Shown here piece after piece: positions 14,014-20,935 of a DNA stretch of 30,403 nucleotides. Source of the DNA: a virus. The notes under the pieces were generated by a model. That model ran no database searches, was not told where the DNA came from, and saw only the letters and a program-made list of their open reading frames with translations. The stretch lies in the IMG/VR virus record IMGVR_UViG_3300046534_001279, positions 1 to 30,403 of that record; one strand, given 5' to 3'. The translations under genes and the position numbers were made by a program. Each line of letters starts with the position of its first letter. Positions within the stretch are counted from its first letter, which is position 1.

Positions 14014-15039
14014 ATGTCAATTAATGTTACAGGTGGATATTACATCATCCCTTCTACAGGAGTGGGAGGGTCAGCTACAATCTTATGGTCTTCAGGTGGT
14101 ACAGCGGCAGTTGTTTCGGCTGGTGATTCATATTCATTATCTGCTGTAACGGTATTTAATTATTCAGGAGGAACTGTATTTGCAGGTATAGAACAGGGTC
14201 AGAATAAAACTTTAACCCCATCTTTGATTCTTGATACTTCAGGAAACACAGTTGCTAAATTAGCTCCCGATGGAACTTATACTATTGCAGATTTTACAAT
14301 AATCAATCAGGATGGTCAATCAGCATTAAGTGTGAATTATTCAGGGACTGTTTACACGGATTTTTCAGGAGGTTCTTCGCCATCAGTTTCTTTGGTTTAT
14401 CAAAGACCTACTTGGAGAGGTCAAGAAACTTCTTATGAAGATGGAGACGCTGGTTGGCAGTACCAGTCAGGAACTACTAAATACACACCAACTGGTAATA
14501 CAGTTCAAACAATTGATTATAATTCAATCGATCCATTTTATACACTAACTGAAGATAATATTTTCGGATCAAAATTTAGGTTCACAGATATGGATGGAAA
14601 CGAACCGTCTGATGGGATGGTTGGTTTTCCAACTGCACACTGGACAACTGGAGGAACTCAATGGTGTGTCATTGATCATTTAACTGGACTTCTTTGGTTT
14701 CAACCAAACATTGGAACCTCAATGAGAGATTGGGGTTCATATGTTTCTTCTGGTCATTCATTTACTTGGTCTGGCATTACAGACTGGAGATTAATAGGAA
14801 TTAATGACTTTACATCTGTGTTAAATTTCAATTCTGGTTATTTTTCTTCTGGTAATATCTTTAAAAGAGATGATTACTCAGGTGGTGCTGATACCTCAGT
14901 AATATTTGGTGATACCTATTTACAATCATCAACACAAAATTTTTATGGAACATCTGCTTTTGACGTAAGCCGTGCAGAAAAAACAACCTCATATAATTCA
15001 ACCTACGGAGCTTATGTTTGTAAAGATTATTTATTCTAA
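14014..15039 (+). CDS. Tail fibre/adhesin with C-terminal Lcl (DUF1566)-like domain
   Basis: This 341-residue protein starts with about 130 residues of Gly/Ser/Thr-rich beta sequence. The part around 20-60 resembles the small virion protein at 4178, perhaps a virion-attachment module. Residues 215-341 carry the Lcl C-terminal/DUF1566 signature in order: WCVIDHLTGLLWFQ near 217-230, TDWRLIGINDF at 256-266 (family form S/TDWRLP-x-x-x-E), and a YLQSST block at 302-307 (family form Y-W-S-S-T). This fold is used by bacterial and phage surface proteins for carbohydrate or glycosaminoglycan binding, so a receptor-binding role is likely. It heads a forward run that includes a small beta protein and a patatin-like lipase. 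The distal position of the lectin-like domain fits a fibre tip. Confidence 0.68.
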   Translation: MSINVTGGYYIIPSTGVGGSATILWSSGGTAAVVSAGDSYSLSAVTVFNYSGGTVFAGIEQGQNKTLTPSLILDTSGNTVAKLAPDGTYTIADFTIINQDGQSALSVNYSGTVYTDFSGGSSPSVSLVYQRPTWRGQETSYEDGDAGWQYQSGTTKYTPTGNTVQTIDYNSIDPFYTLTEDNIFGSKFRFTDMDGNEPSDGMVGFPTAHWTTGGTQWCVIDHLTGLLWFQPNIGTSMRDWGSYVSSGHSFTWSGITDWRLIGINDFTSVLNFNSGYFSSGNIFKRDDYSGGADTSVIFGDTYLQSSTQNFYGTSAFDVSRAEKTTSYNSTYGAYVCKDYLF

Positions 15040-15048
15040 TAAAGAAAA

Positions 15049-15058
15049 CTATTTAAAG
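15049..15058 (+). promoter_or_regulatory. Weak late-type box
   Basis: CTATTTAAAG matches only the first seven positions of the box. It lies two bases before the ATG at 15061, too close for a -10 element with a leader, so it may be a chance match. Confidence 0.2.
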
Positions 15059-15060
15059 AT

Positions 15061-15369
15061 ATGAGATATTATACTGGAGATACTGTACATGTAAATTTCG
15101 TTTCTGTTTCAGGATCGACCAACACACCTGTAACCGCTTCTACTACTTTTGATGATACTTTATTCAAAGATGGGGCGGTTTATACTGGAGCCACAACCAC
15201 TGTGTCTTTAGTTGATAGTTCTTCAGGAATGTATTCAGCAACCTTTGTTCCGACAGAATTAGGTAATTATCAATTATACGTAAAAAACGATATTACAAAT
15301 GTCATATTTGTTACTGAAATTCTTAGGGTTGTGTCAGGGGATCAAACAATAATTTATGTCGGATTATAA
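15061..15369 (+). CDS. Small beta-sandwich virion-type protein
   Basis: I do not recognise the family. The 102-residue protein has the strand pattern of an immunoglobulin-like fold (YYTGDTVHVNFVSV, then SLVDSSSGMYSATFVPTEL, then YQLYVKN). The G-x-Y-x-A-x-F turn is like BppU-type baseplate domains and the reverse gene at 12922. It lies 21 bases after the adhesin and three bases before the patatin gene, so the three are probably co-expressed. It may be a fibre connector or chaperone-like part of the adhesin; this is inferred from position. Confidence 0.6.
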   Translation: MRYYTGDTVHVNFVSVSGSTNTPVTASTTFDDTLFKDGAVYTGATTTVSLVDSSSGMYSATFVPTELGNYQLYVKNDITNVIFVTEILRVVSGDQTIIYVGL

Positions 15370-15372
15370 AAG

Positions 15373-16299
15373 ATGGGAAAAAAAGCGTTAGTAATTTCAG
15401 GAGGAGGCTCTACAGGAGCTTTCGCTGGAGGTGTTATTCAGTATTTATTACAAGGTCAGGAGAAAGAGTATGATTTATATGTTGGAACTTCTACAGGGAG
15501 TTTATTAGCTCCTTTATCTTCGGTCAGGGAAATTGAAATTTTACGCCAAGGATATACTAATGTAACTTCAAAAGATATATTTTCTTTCAATCCATTTTTT
15601 ACTAAAGGCAAAAGAGCTGGAAAGCATAATTACTGGAAAATACTTTTACGCATAATTATGCTCCGTAAGACTTTTGGTGAATCTCATAATCTTCGAGGGT
15701 TTATTGGAAAATATTTCAAACAAAAACATTTTGATAAATTAAAAGATTCTCATGTTGAAGTTATTGCAGTAGTGACCAATCTAACTTTAGAAACGACTGA
15801 GTACAAATCTTCAAACGATTATTCTTATGATGAATTTTGTGATTGGCTTTGGGCTTCAGCAAATGTCCCTCTTTATATGAGTTTAATGAAAAAGAATGGC
15901 TTTCAATACGCTGACGGAGGATTGTTCCAAAATGTTCCAATCCAAGCTGCAATTGATGCAGGAGCAACAGAAATAGATGTTATTGTGTTAGACTCTGAAA
16001 GCATTACCCCCAAAGGTAATTTTGAAATAAAAAACCCTATTCACTTTATGATCTCTATTTTAAGGATGATGATGAAGAAGAGTATGAGAAATAATATTGA
16101 AATGGGTAAGCTTGAATCTCATAATAAAAATATTGATATTAATTTATGTTTTATTCCAGAAGTGTTGACAAATAATGTTCTCTCTTTTGATAAAGAAAAA
16201 ATGGACGAGTGGTGGGATTTAGGCTATGAACATGCAAAAAGTGGAGGTTTTCAGAACTACAGGCTTACTAAAGGTAATAATCTTAAAAAAACAATTTGA
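15373..16299 (+). CDS. Patatin-like phospholipase
   Basis: This 308-residue protein has the complete patatin set. The oxyanion loop SGGGSTGAFAGG lies at 9-20, the nucleophile elbow GTSTG at 38-42 has catalytic S40, and the DGG motif at 181-183 has catalytic D181. These form the Ser-Asp dyad that hydrolyses acyl chains from phospholipids. Between them are a basic region (about 78-100) that could bind membranes and a W-x-W-A-S-A-N-V-P block typical of bacterial patatins. There is no signal peptide or transmembrane helix. It starts three bases after the small beta protein, inside the late virion region rather than a lysis cassette. It could be carried in the tail to open the host envelope, help lysis, or remodel lipids inside the cell. 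The fold call is firm; the role is inference. Confidence 0.88.
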   Translation: MGKKALVISGGGSTGAFAGGVIQYLLQGQEKEYDLYVGTSTGSLLAPLSSVREIEILRQGYTNVTSKDIFSFNPFFTKGKRAGKHNYWKILLRIIMLRKTFGESHNLRGFIGKYFKQKHFDKLKDSHVEVIAVVTNLTLETTEYKSSNDYSYDEFCDWLWASANVPLYMSLMKKNGFQYADGGLFQNVPIQAAIDAGATEIDVIVLDSESITPKGNFEIKNPIHFMISILRMMMKKSMRNNIEMGKLESHNKNIDINLCFIPEVLTNNVLSFDKEKMDEWWDLGYEHAKSGGFQNYRLTKGNNLKKTI

Positions 16300-16316
16300 T
16301 ATTGATTGAAAAAGAA

Positions 16317-16326
16317 CTATTTATTT
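16317..16326 (+). promoter_or_regulatory. Candidate late promoter box
   Basis: CTATTTATTT lies 55 bases before the ATG at 16382 in the 82-base gap after the patatin gene. Confidence 0.45.
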
Positions 16327-16381
16327 ACAGAAACGAAAATACTTTTCTCACAAAAACAGAAACTAAATCAAAAATAATAGA

Positions 16382-17146
16382 ATGGATATTTATGCCTATA
16401 ATTTAAATGATGAAGTCGTAGACTTTTTCAACGCAAAACAGCTCATTGTTGTTTCAAGAGCTTTAAAGTCTTCCCGAACAGGAAACTGGGGAATGCACAG
16501 AAACAAACAGCCAGCAACAAAACATTTCAGCAATGTTACGGTAATGCCTGTTGGTCAAGACTCATTCCAACTTCTAAGAAGTGGAAAATATCCAGTTGGA
16601 TATATGGAGAAAACTGACCAAGGAGGTCTTTGGAGGTTGTATAATAAACCAAACCCAGAAGATGCAACTATGATTTCTCTTTTAGTAGAGGGAGATGCTA
16701 CGGTTGATCTTTATCACGCAAACCCAGCAGTTAGAATAACAGAAGAAGATGGTATCACTACTGTTGAGAATATCTCTGAATTGAATGAAATGTCTTATAA
16801 AGATGTTAAAAACAATGTAGACATTCAAGGTATTGGTTGTATGTGGTATATGAGAAACGTTAAAGGATTAAACTACAGACAAGGTGGTTATATCGCAAAC
16901 GGTAATAAAACAGACCTAAACAGAGGTAGTGGTAGATTGGATTTCTGTAAACTTACAGAAAGAACTGATGTTCCAGAAACAACAGATTTTGAGGGTAATA
17001 CTGATCTTAATACATTTTCTGCGGATTACGTTTATACCGAAGAAGATAGACTTGATTCAAATAGAGAATATTTGTCTTTAATTTTATATCACGGAGTTAA
17101 ACAGACAGTATCTCCTCTTCATATCGCAATTACCAAAATACTTTAA
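16382..17146 (+). CDS. Unknown virion-type protein A
   Basis: I do not recognise the family. The 254-residue protein mixes strands and turns, with Trp/Tyr/Gly-rich segments such as TGNWGMHRNKQPATKHFSNV, GGLWRLYNKPNPED and GIGCMWYMRNVKGLNYRQGG. It has no signal peptide, membrane segment or catalytic motif. It lies 12 bases before another unknown gene and shares its late-type box, and both precede the terminase gene. Position in the tail/packaging block suggests a tail or baseplate component, possibly one that T4 supplies through other genes. Confidence 0.6.
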   Translation: MDIYAYNLNDEVVDFFNAKQLIVVSRALKSSRTGNWGMHRNKQPATKHFSNVTVMPVGQDSFQLLRSGKYPVGYMEKTDQGGLWRLYNKPNPEDATMISLLVEGDATVDLYHANPAVRITEEDGITTVENISELNEMSYKDVKNNVDIQGIGCMWYMRNVKGLNYRQGGYIANGNKTDLNRGSGRLDFCKLTERTDVPETTDFEGNTDLNTFSADYVYTEEDRLDSNREYLSLILYHGVKQTVSPLHIAITKIL

Positions 17147-17158
17147 AAATTTAGAAAG

Positions 17159-18013
17159 ATGAAACTTACAAGTAGAGATGCTATAACAGCACATTTAAAT
17201 AATTTCTTTGATGACGAATTTCAGCATTGGGAAGTTGATACAAGATTAATTTGGATTTATCAAGCCAAGGATGGAACTGGTAAATTTCAAAGCCAAAAAA
17301 ACCTTAACTACTCAGTTGTCGGTCTTATTGGAAAGCCAGTGGAAGTAGAAGATAATGTTGAGGATAACTCAGTATCTTTTATTAAAACAGGAACAGTCTA
17401 TAGAAAACCATATACAATGGTTACAACCATTACAAAAACAGGTGATACATATTCAGTTATTAAATATTGGACATTTCTGTATGATACATATTTAGCTAAC
17501 ATGGATAAAATGAGAGGAAACTCCAGTTATCTTAAAGCGGTAGAAATGACAGGTATGGAAAACCCTTCCGATGAAGATGTGGCAACTGTAATGGGAACCT
17601 TGATTTATGGAACTAGAAAAGATGCTCCAGAAATTGATCCAGAATTAGTCACACTAGAAGTTACAGCTGAAGAAGAAGATGGAAGAATGAGAATTAAAGG
17701 AAAATTCATGATCGATGGGGTTGAAACCAATCCGTTGAGATGGAGATGGTGGGTTAATCCAGCTAAAGGAGTTATTGGAACAACTAGCTCTGGAAAGGCT
17801 GCTGGTGAATATATCGGAGGAAGAAATTCTTTTACCGTAAACACTGACTTCAATGATAGACATTCGTTTATGATTATGAATCCTGAAGATGTAGAAATCA
17901 AATGTTATGCTCAATATAAAGAGGCTGACGGAGATATGAAGATGGTTCATAAAAGTGTTACAGTCGATATGTCTGATGTTCTTCCATTGTTCGATTACTT
18001 CGGATTAGCTTAA
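17159..18013 (+). CDS. Unknown virion-type protein B
   Basis: I do not recognise the family. The 284-residue protein opens with a helical segment (AITAHLNNFFDDEFQHWEVD). It then has a strand-rich middle (GTVYRKPYTMVTTITKTGD), an acidic linker near 155-180 and a Trp-rich block (PLRWRWWVNPAKGVIG) before a Gly-rich region and a beta C-terminus. No enzyme motif or membrane segment is visible. It follows the gene at 16382 by 12 bases with no separate promoter, so the two are a pair. A tail or baseplate role is inferred only from position. Confidence 0.6.
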   Translation: MKLTSRDAITAHLNNFFDDEFQHWEVDTRLIWIYQAKDGTGKFQSQKNLNYSVVGLIGKPVEVEDNVEDNSVSFIKTGTVYRKPYTMVTTITKTGDTYSVIKYWTFLYDTYLANMDKMRGNSSYLKAVEMTGMENPSDEDVATVMGTLIYGTRKDAPEIDPELVTLEVTAEEEDGRMRIKGKFMIDGVETNPLRWRWWVNPAKGVIGTTSSGKAAGEYIGGRNSFTVNTDFNDRHSFMIMNPEDVEIKCYAQYKEADGDMKMVHKSVTVDMSDVLPLFDYFGLA

Positions 18014-18038
18014 AAAAGCGGTAAAACATCGAAACTGA

Positions 18039-18048
18039 CTATTTATAG
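18039..18048 (+). promoter_or_regulatory. Candidate late promoter box (terminase)
   Basis: CTATTTATAG lies 20 bases before the terminase start codon. Confidence 0.5.
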
Positions 18049-18068
18049 CAAAGAAAACGCTATTAAAT

Positions 18069-20879
18069 ATGTCTATTATAAAACAAGTTCCCCAATTTAA
18101 ACAGAGGTCAGAGTACTTAAAGTGTGCTTCTGACCCTGTTTATTTTTTGAATACATACGGAAAAGTGTTCGATGCTGAGAAGCAAATGATTTCTGACATG
18201 ACCTGCTTTAGTTATCAGGAAGATGTCTTGGATGACTTCATCGATTTCCGTTTTAATATAACCCTTAAATCAAGACAGTGTTTACCTATAGGCACTTATG
18301 TTAATGTCCCAAACGGTATAAAATCAATAGAAAAATTTAAAATAGGAGACCCCGTATGGTCTTATAATATTAGTTCTGAAGAAAAAGAAAAAGATAAAGT
18401 TTTTGATGCTTGGAAGAGTGGCATGAGAGACTGCGTTACTTTAAAATTAAGAGATACCAGAAATATAACTATCGGAAAAAAACATCCTTTATTTATTAAA
18501 GGAAAAGGATGGGTTAAGGCTAAAGACTTAATAAAGGGGGATCAAATTTTATTTGAAAAACCATCTTTTGGGAATGTTTCTCCAAGAAATTCTTATGTAA
18601 TTGCTTTAGGTTATATGATAACTGATGGTAGTGCTATAAGTCAGCCAAAATTCACTAATAATAATTTAAATTATATTGATGAATTTTGCGATTGTGTTAA
18701 GGAACTTACTCCTAATTTACAAATTAGAAAAGTTCAAAAATGTAATGGATACGATGTTTTTCCTCATCAAGAACATGGGTCGTCAACTAAGAATTCATTT
18801 AAAGTTTTATGTGAAGATATGGGGGTTAATGTAAAATCTGAATATAAGATTTTACCAGAAGAAGTTTTTTCTTGGAATAAAAAATCAACTTCTCTTCTTT
18901 TGAATAGAATGTTTGCTGGAGATGGTTGGGTTAGTATTTATAAAAATGGGGGTTCTAAAAGATTAGAAATAGGGTTGGGTTCACCTTGTAGGGAATACTT
19001 ATATCAAGTCAAAAACCTTTTACTTAAATTTGGAATTACTAGTAATGTCTATGAAATTACTGGAATGAAAAAGCAAAAAAATAATTTTTGGAAACTTAGA
19101 GTTACCCATTCTAAAGCATGTAAGTTGTTTATTGAGGAAATTAGTATTTATGATAAAGTTAAGGAAGAACACTTTGAGATTGTTAATTCATACAAACATG
19201 ATGTAAAATATGACTCAGTTGTAAAATCTATTAAAGATGCTGGTAAAATTTTATGTTACGACATTTCAGTTGAGAAAAATGAAAACTTTTTCATTGATGG
19301 CTTACTAACTCATAACACTGGACTTTCCGTAGTAACCGCTGGTTATTGTGCGTGGAGGCTTATGTTTGGAAAAGATGAGAGGGTTCTTGTTATTGCTAAT
19401 GATGGAGCGGGAGCAATTCGTTTCCTTGAAACATGTAAACAATTCATTGACTATCTACCAGATTTCCTTAAACCACCAAAGGTTGGAACTTCCATTTATA
19501 AGACTGAAAACAAGAAAATGCTTCAGTTCTATAACAACTGCCAAATAGAAGCAAAAGCAGCTTCTCCTCAAGCTGGTCGTGGTGAGGCTTTAACATTATT
19601 GGTTTTGGATGAGGTTGCCTTTATTAAAGATGCTCCAGACATTTGGAAAGCAGCTTCAACAGCTCTTTCGATGACAAAAGGTGATGCAATTTTGATCTCT
19701 ACTCCTTGGGGTACAGGAAACTTGTATCATGACATTTGGACAAAAGCCGAGGCTAAGATAAACGATTTTCATCCAGTTGAGATTCACTGGACTCAAAACC
19801 CTATTGCATCTAAAAACCTTGAATGGAGAATCGATGATGAGGGTGAAAAATATCCTTGGAGTCCTTGGTACGAAGAACAGTGTACTAGACTAAATAATGA
19901 CCCAATTGCTATAGCTCAAGAGTTAGACCTTTCGTTTGAAGGTTCGAAGCACTTGGTTGTTGATGCAAAGATTTTGAGAAAATATAAAGATAGAATTAAG
20001 AATGAAGGTATTGAGCCTTTGTGTTATTTCGATTGGAAAGTAGACTCGTCAAACTTCACTTATGATATTACTCCCTTCTATATTTGGGAGCTTCCGATTG
20101 AAGGTCATAACTATATTATTGGCGGTGACGTTTCTAGGGGTGATGGTCGAGATTTTTCTACTCTTCAAATACTTGATGTAGAAACGATGACTCAAGTTGG
20201 TGAGGTTCAAATTAAAGTTGATCCAGATCAATTGGCAGATATTGTTTATAAAGTTGCTCAGGTTTATAATAACGCATTTGTAGCAATTGAGGTTAACTCG
20301 ATGGGTTCCGCTACTACATTTAGATTGAAGAATCAATTAAAATATACCAACCAATTTTTCTGCAAAAACTATAAAGATTTTTATGTCAAAGCTTCTTCTT
20401 ATAAGGAGGCAGCGATGTATAAAGACGGGGCGTTGGTTCCCGGTTTCCAGACCACAACCAAAACCAGACCTCTTATGATGGCTAATCTAATTCAGATTAT
20501 GAGAGAAAGACAAGTTATCATTAATTCAAAAAGACTTTTAAACGAGTTTGACACCTTTGTTAAAGTAAAAGACAAAGAGCAGCATGAAAAAGGGTTTAAT
20601 GACGATTTAATCTTCGCATGGGCAATTGCGCTTTACATGAGGAATACTGAGTATGAAAACGCCACTAAATCAAGAGAGCAAGCAAAGCAGATGATGAAGT
20701 ATTTCAATCTTAATGGTAAATCACCAATGAGAGATAATACTCCAGCTTCAGTAAGAAGACCAAAGAGAGATGGTGAAGAGGACGAAGAAGGTAAAAGAAG
20801 TAAGGGTGTAAGTCCAATTATCTTTGGAGGATCAAGAAGTCAGTCGGAAGAAGACGACATTAATTGGTTATATGACTAA
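18069..20879 (+). CDS. terL: Terminase large subunit (gp17-like), interrupted by an intein
   Basis: The 936-residue precursor encodes the DNA-packaging motor and headful nuclease. Removing the intein (residues 71-416) leaves 590 residues, close to T4 gp17 (610). The exteins join as LKSRQ/TGLSVV, forming the P-loop KSRQTGLS. This lacks the usual GK(S/T) lysine but keeps a lysine at the first position, as in lambda TerL (KSARVGYS). Walker B is LLVLDEVAF with D514 and E515, followed by the coupling motif ISTPWGTGN. The RNase H-like nuclease has acids D687 (IIGGDVSRG), E741 (AIEVNSMG) and D845/D846 (FNDDLIFAW). The C-terminus is charged and disordered. The gene has a late-type box and precedes the portal. 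In T4, genes 18 and 19 lie between 17 and 20, so the order is rearranged here. Confidence 0.93.
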   Translation: MSIIKQVPQFKQRSEYLKCASDPVYFLNTYGKVFDAEKQMISDMTCFSYQEDVLDDFIDFRFNITLKSRQCLPIGTYVNVPNGIKSIEKFKIGDPVWSYNISSEEKEKDKVFDAWKSGMRDCVTLKLRDTRNITIGKKHPLFIKGKGWVKAKDLIKGDQILFEKPSFGNVSPRNSYVIALGYMITDGSAISQPKFTNNNLNYIDEFCDCVKELTPNLQIRKVQKCNGYDVFPHQEHGSSTKNSFKVLCEDMGVNVKSEYKILPEEVFSWNKKSTSLLLNRMFAGDGWVSIYKNGGSKRLEIGLGSPCREYLYQVKNLLLKFGITSNVYEITGMKKQKNNFWKLRVTHSKACKLFIEEISIYDKVKEEHFEIVNSYKHDVKYDSVVKSIKDAGKILCYDISVEKNENFFIDGLLTHNTGLSVVTAGYCAWRLMFGKDERVLVIANDGAGAIRFLETCKQFIDYLPDFLKPPKVGTSIYKTENKKMLQFYNNCQIEAKAASPQAGRGEALTLLVLDEVAFIKDAPDIWKAASTALSMTKGDAILISTPWGTGNLYHDIWTKAEAKINDFHPVEIHWTQNPIASKNLEWRIDDEGEKYPWSPWYEEQCTRLNNDPIAIAQELDLSFEGSKHLVVDAKILRKYKDRIKNEGIEPLCYFDWKVDSSNFTYDITPFYIWELPIEGHNYIIGGDVSRGDGRDFSTLQILDVETMTQVGEVQIKVDPDQLADIVYKVAQVYNNAFVAIEVNSMGSATTFRLKNQLKYTNQFFCKNYKDFYVKASSYKEAAMYKDGALVPGFQTTTKTRPLMMANLIQIMRERQVIINSKRLLNEFDTFVKVKDKEQHEKGFNDDLIFAWAIALYMRNTEYENATKSREQAKQMMKYFNLNGKSPMRDNTPASVRRPKRDGEEDEEGKRSKGVSPIIFGGSRSQSEEDDINWLYD
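18279..19316 (+). mobile_element. Intein with LAGLIDADG homing endonuclease in terminase P-loop
   Basis: The 346-residue insertion is in frame. It begins with C71 (CLPIGTYV, block A) and has a block-B-like TIGKKHPLF. Two dodecapeptide endonuclease motifs are present: LGYMITDG at 180-187 with D186, and LLNRMFAGDG at 277-286 with D285. It ends CYDISVEKNENFFIDG then LLTHN (blocks F and G), with the splicing Asn at 416 and Thr417 as the +1 nucleophile. All splicing residues appear intact, so excision should restore KSRQTGLS. The endonuclease should cut intein-free copies of the gene and spread the element. Insertion inside an ATP-binding motif is typical, because that site is too conserved to escape by mutation and imprecise loss is lethal. 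Confidence 0.95.
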
Positions 20880-20883
20880 CCAA

Positions 20884-20893
20884 TTATTTACTT
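20884..20893 (+). promoter_or_regulatory. Candidate late promoter box (portal)
   Basis: TTATTTACTT lies 42 bases before the portal start codon, identical to the box before the gp15-like gene. Confidence 0.45.
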
Positions 20894-20935
20894 TTAATAA
20901 AACAAAGTTTACATTAGAAAAACAAGACGATAAAA

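Noticed and set aside
18069-20879. Terminase as two genes or a frameshifted pseudogene
   Set aside because: The frame is continuous and the insertion has complete intein splicing motifs, so the extra length is explained by protein splicing.
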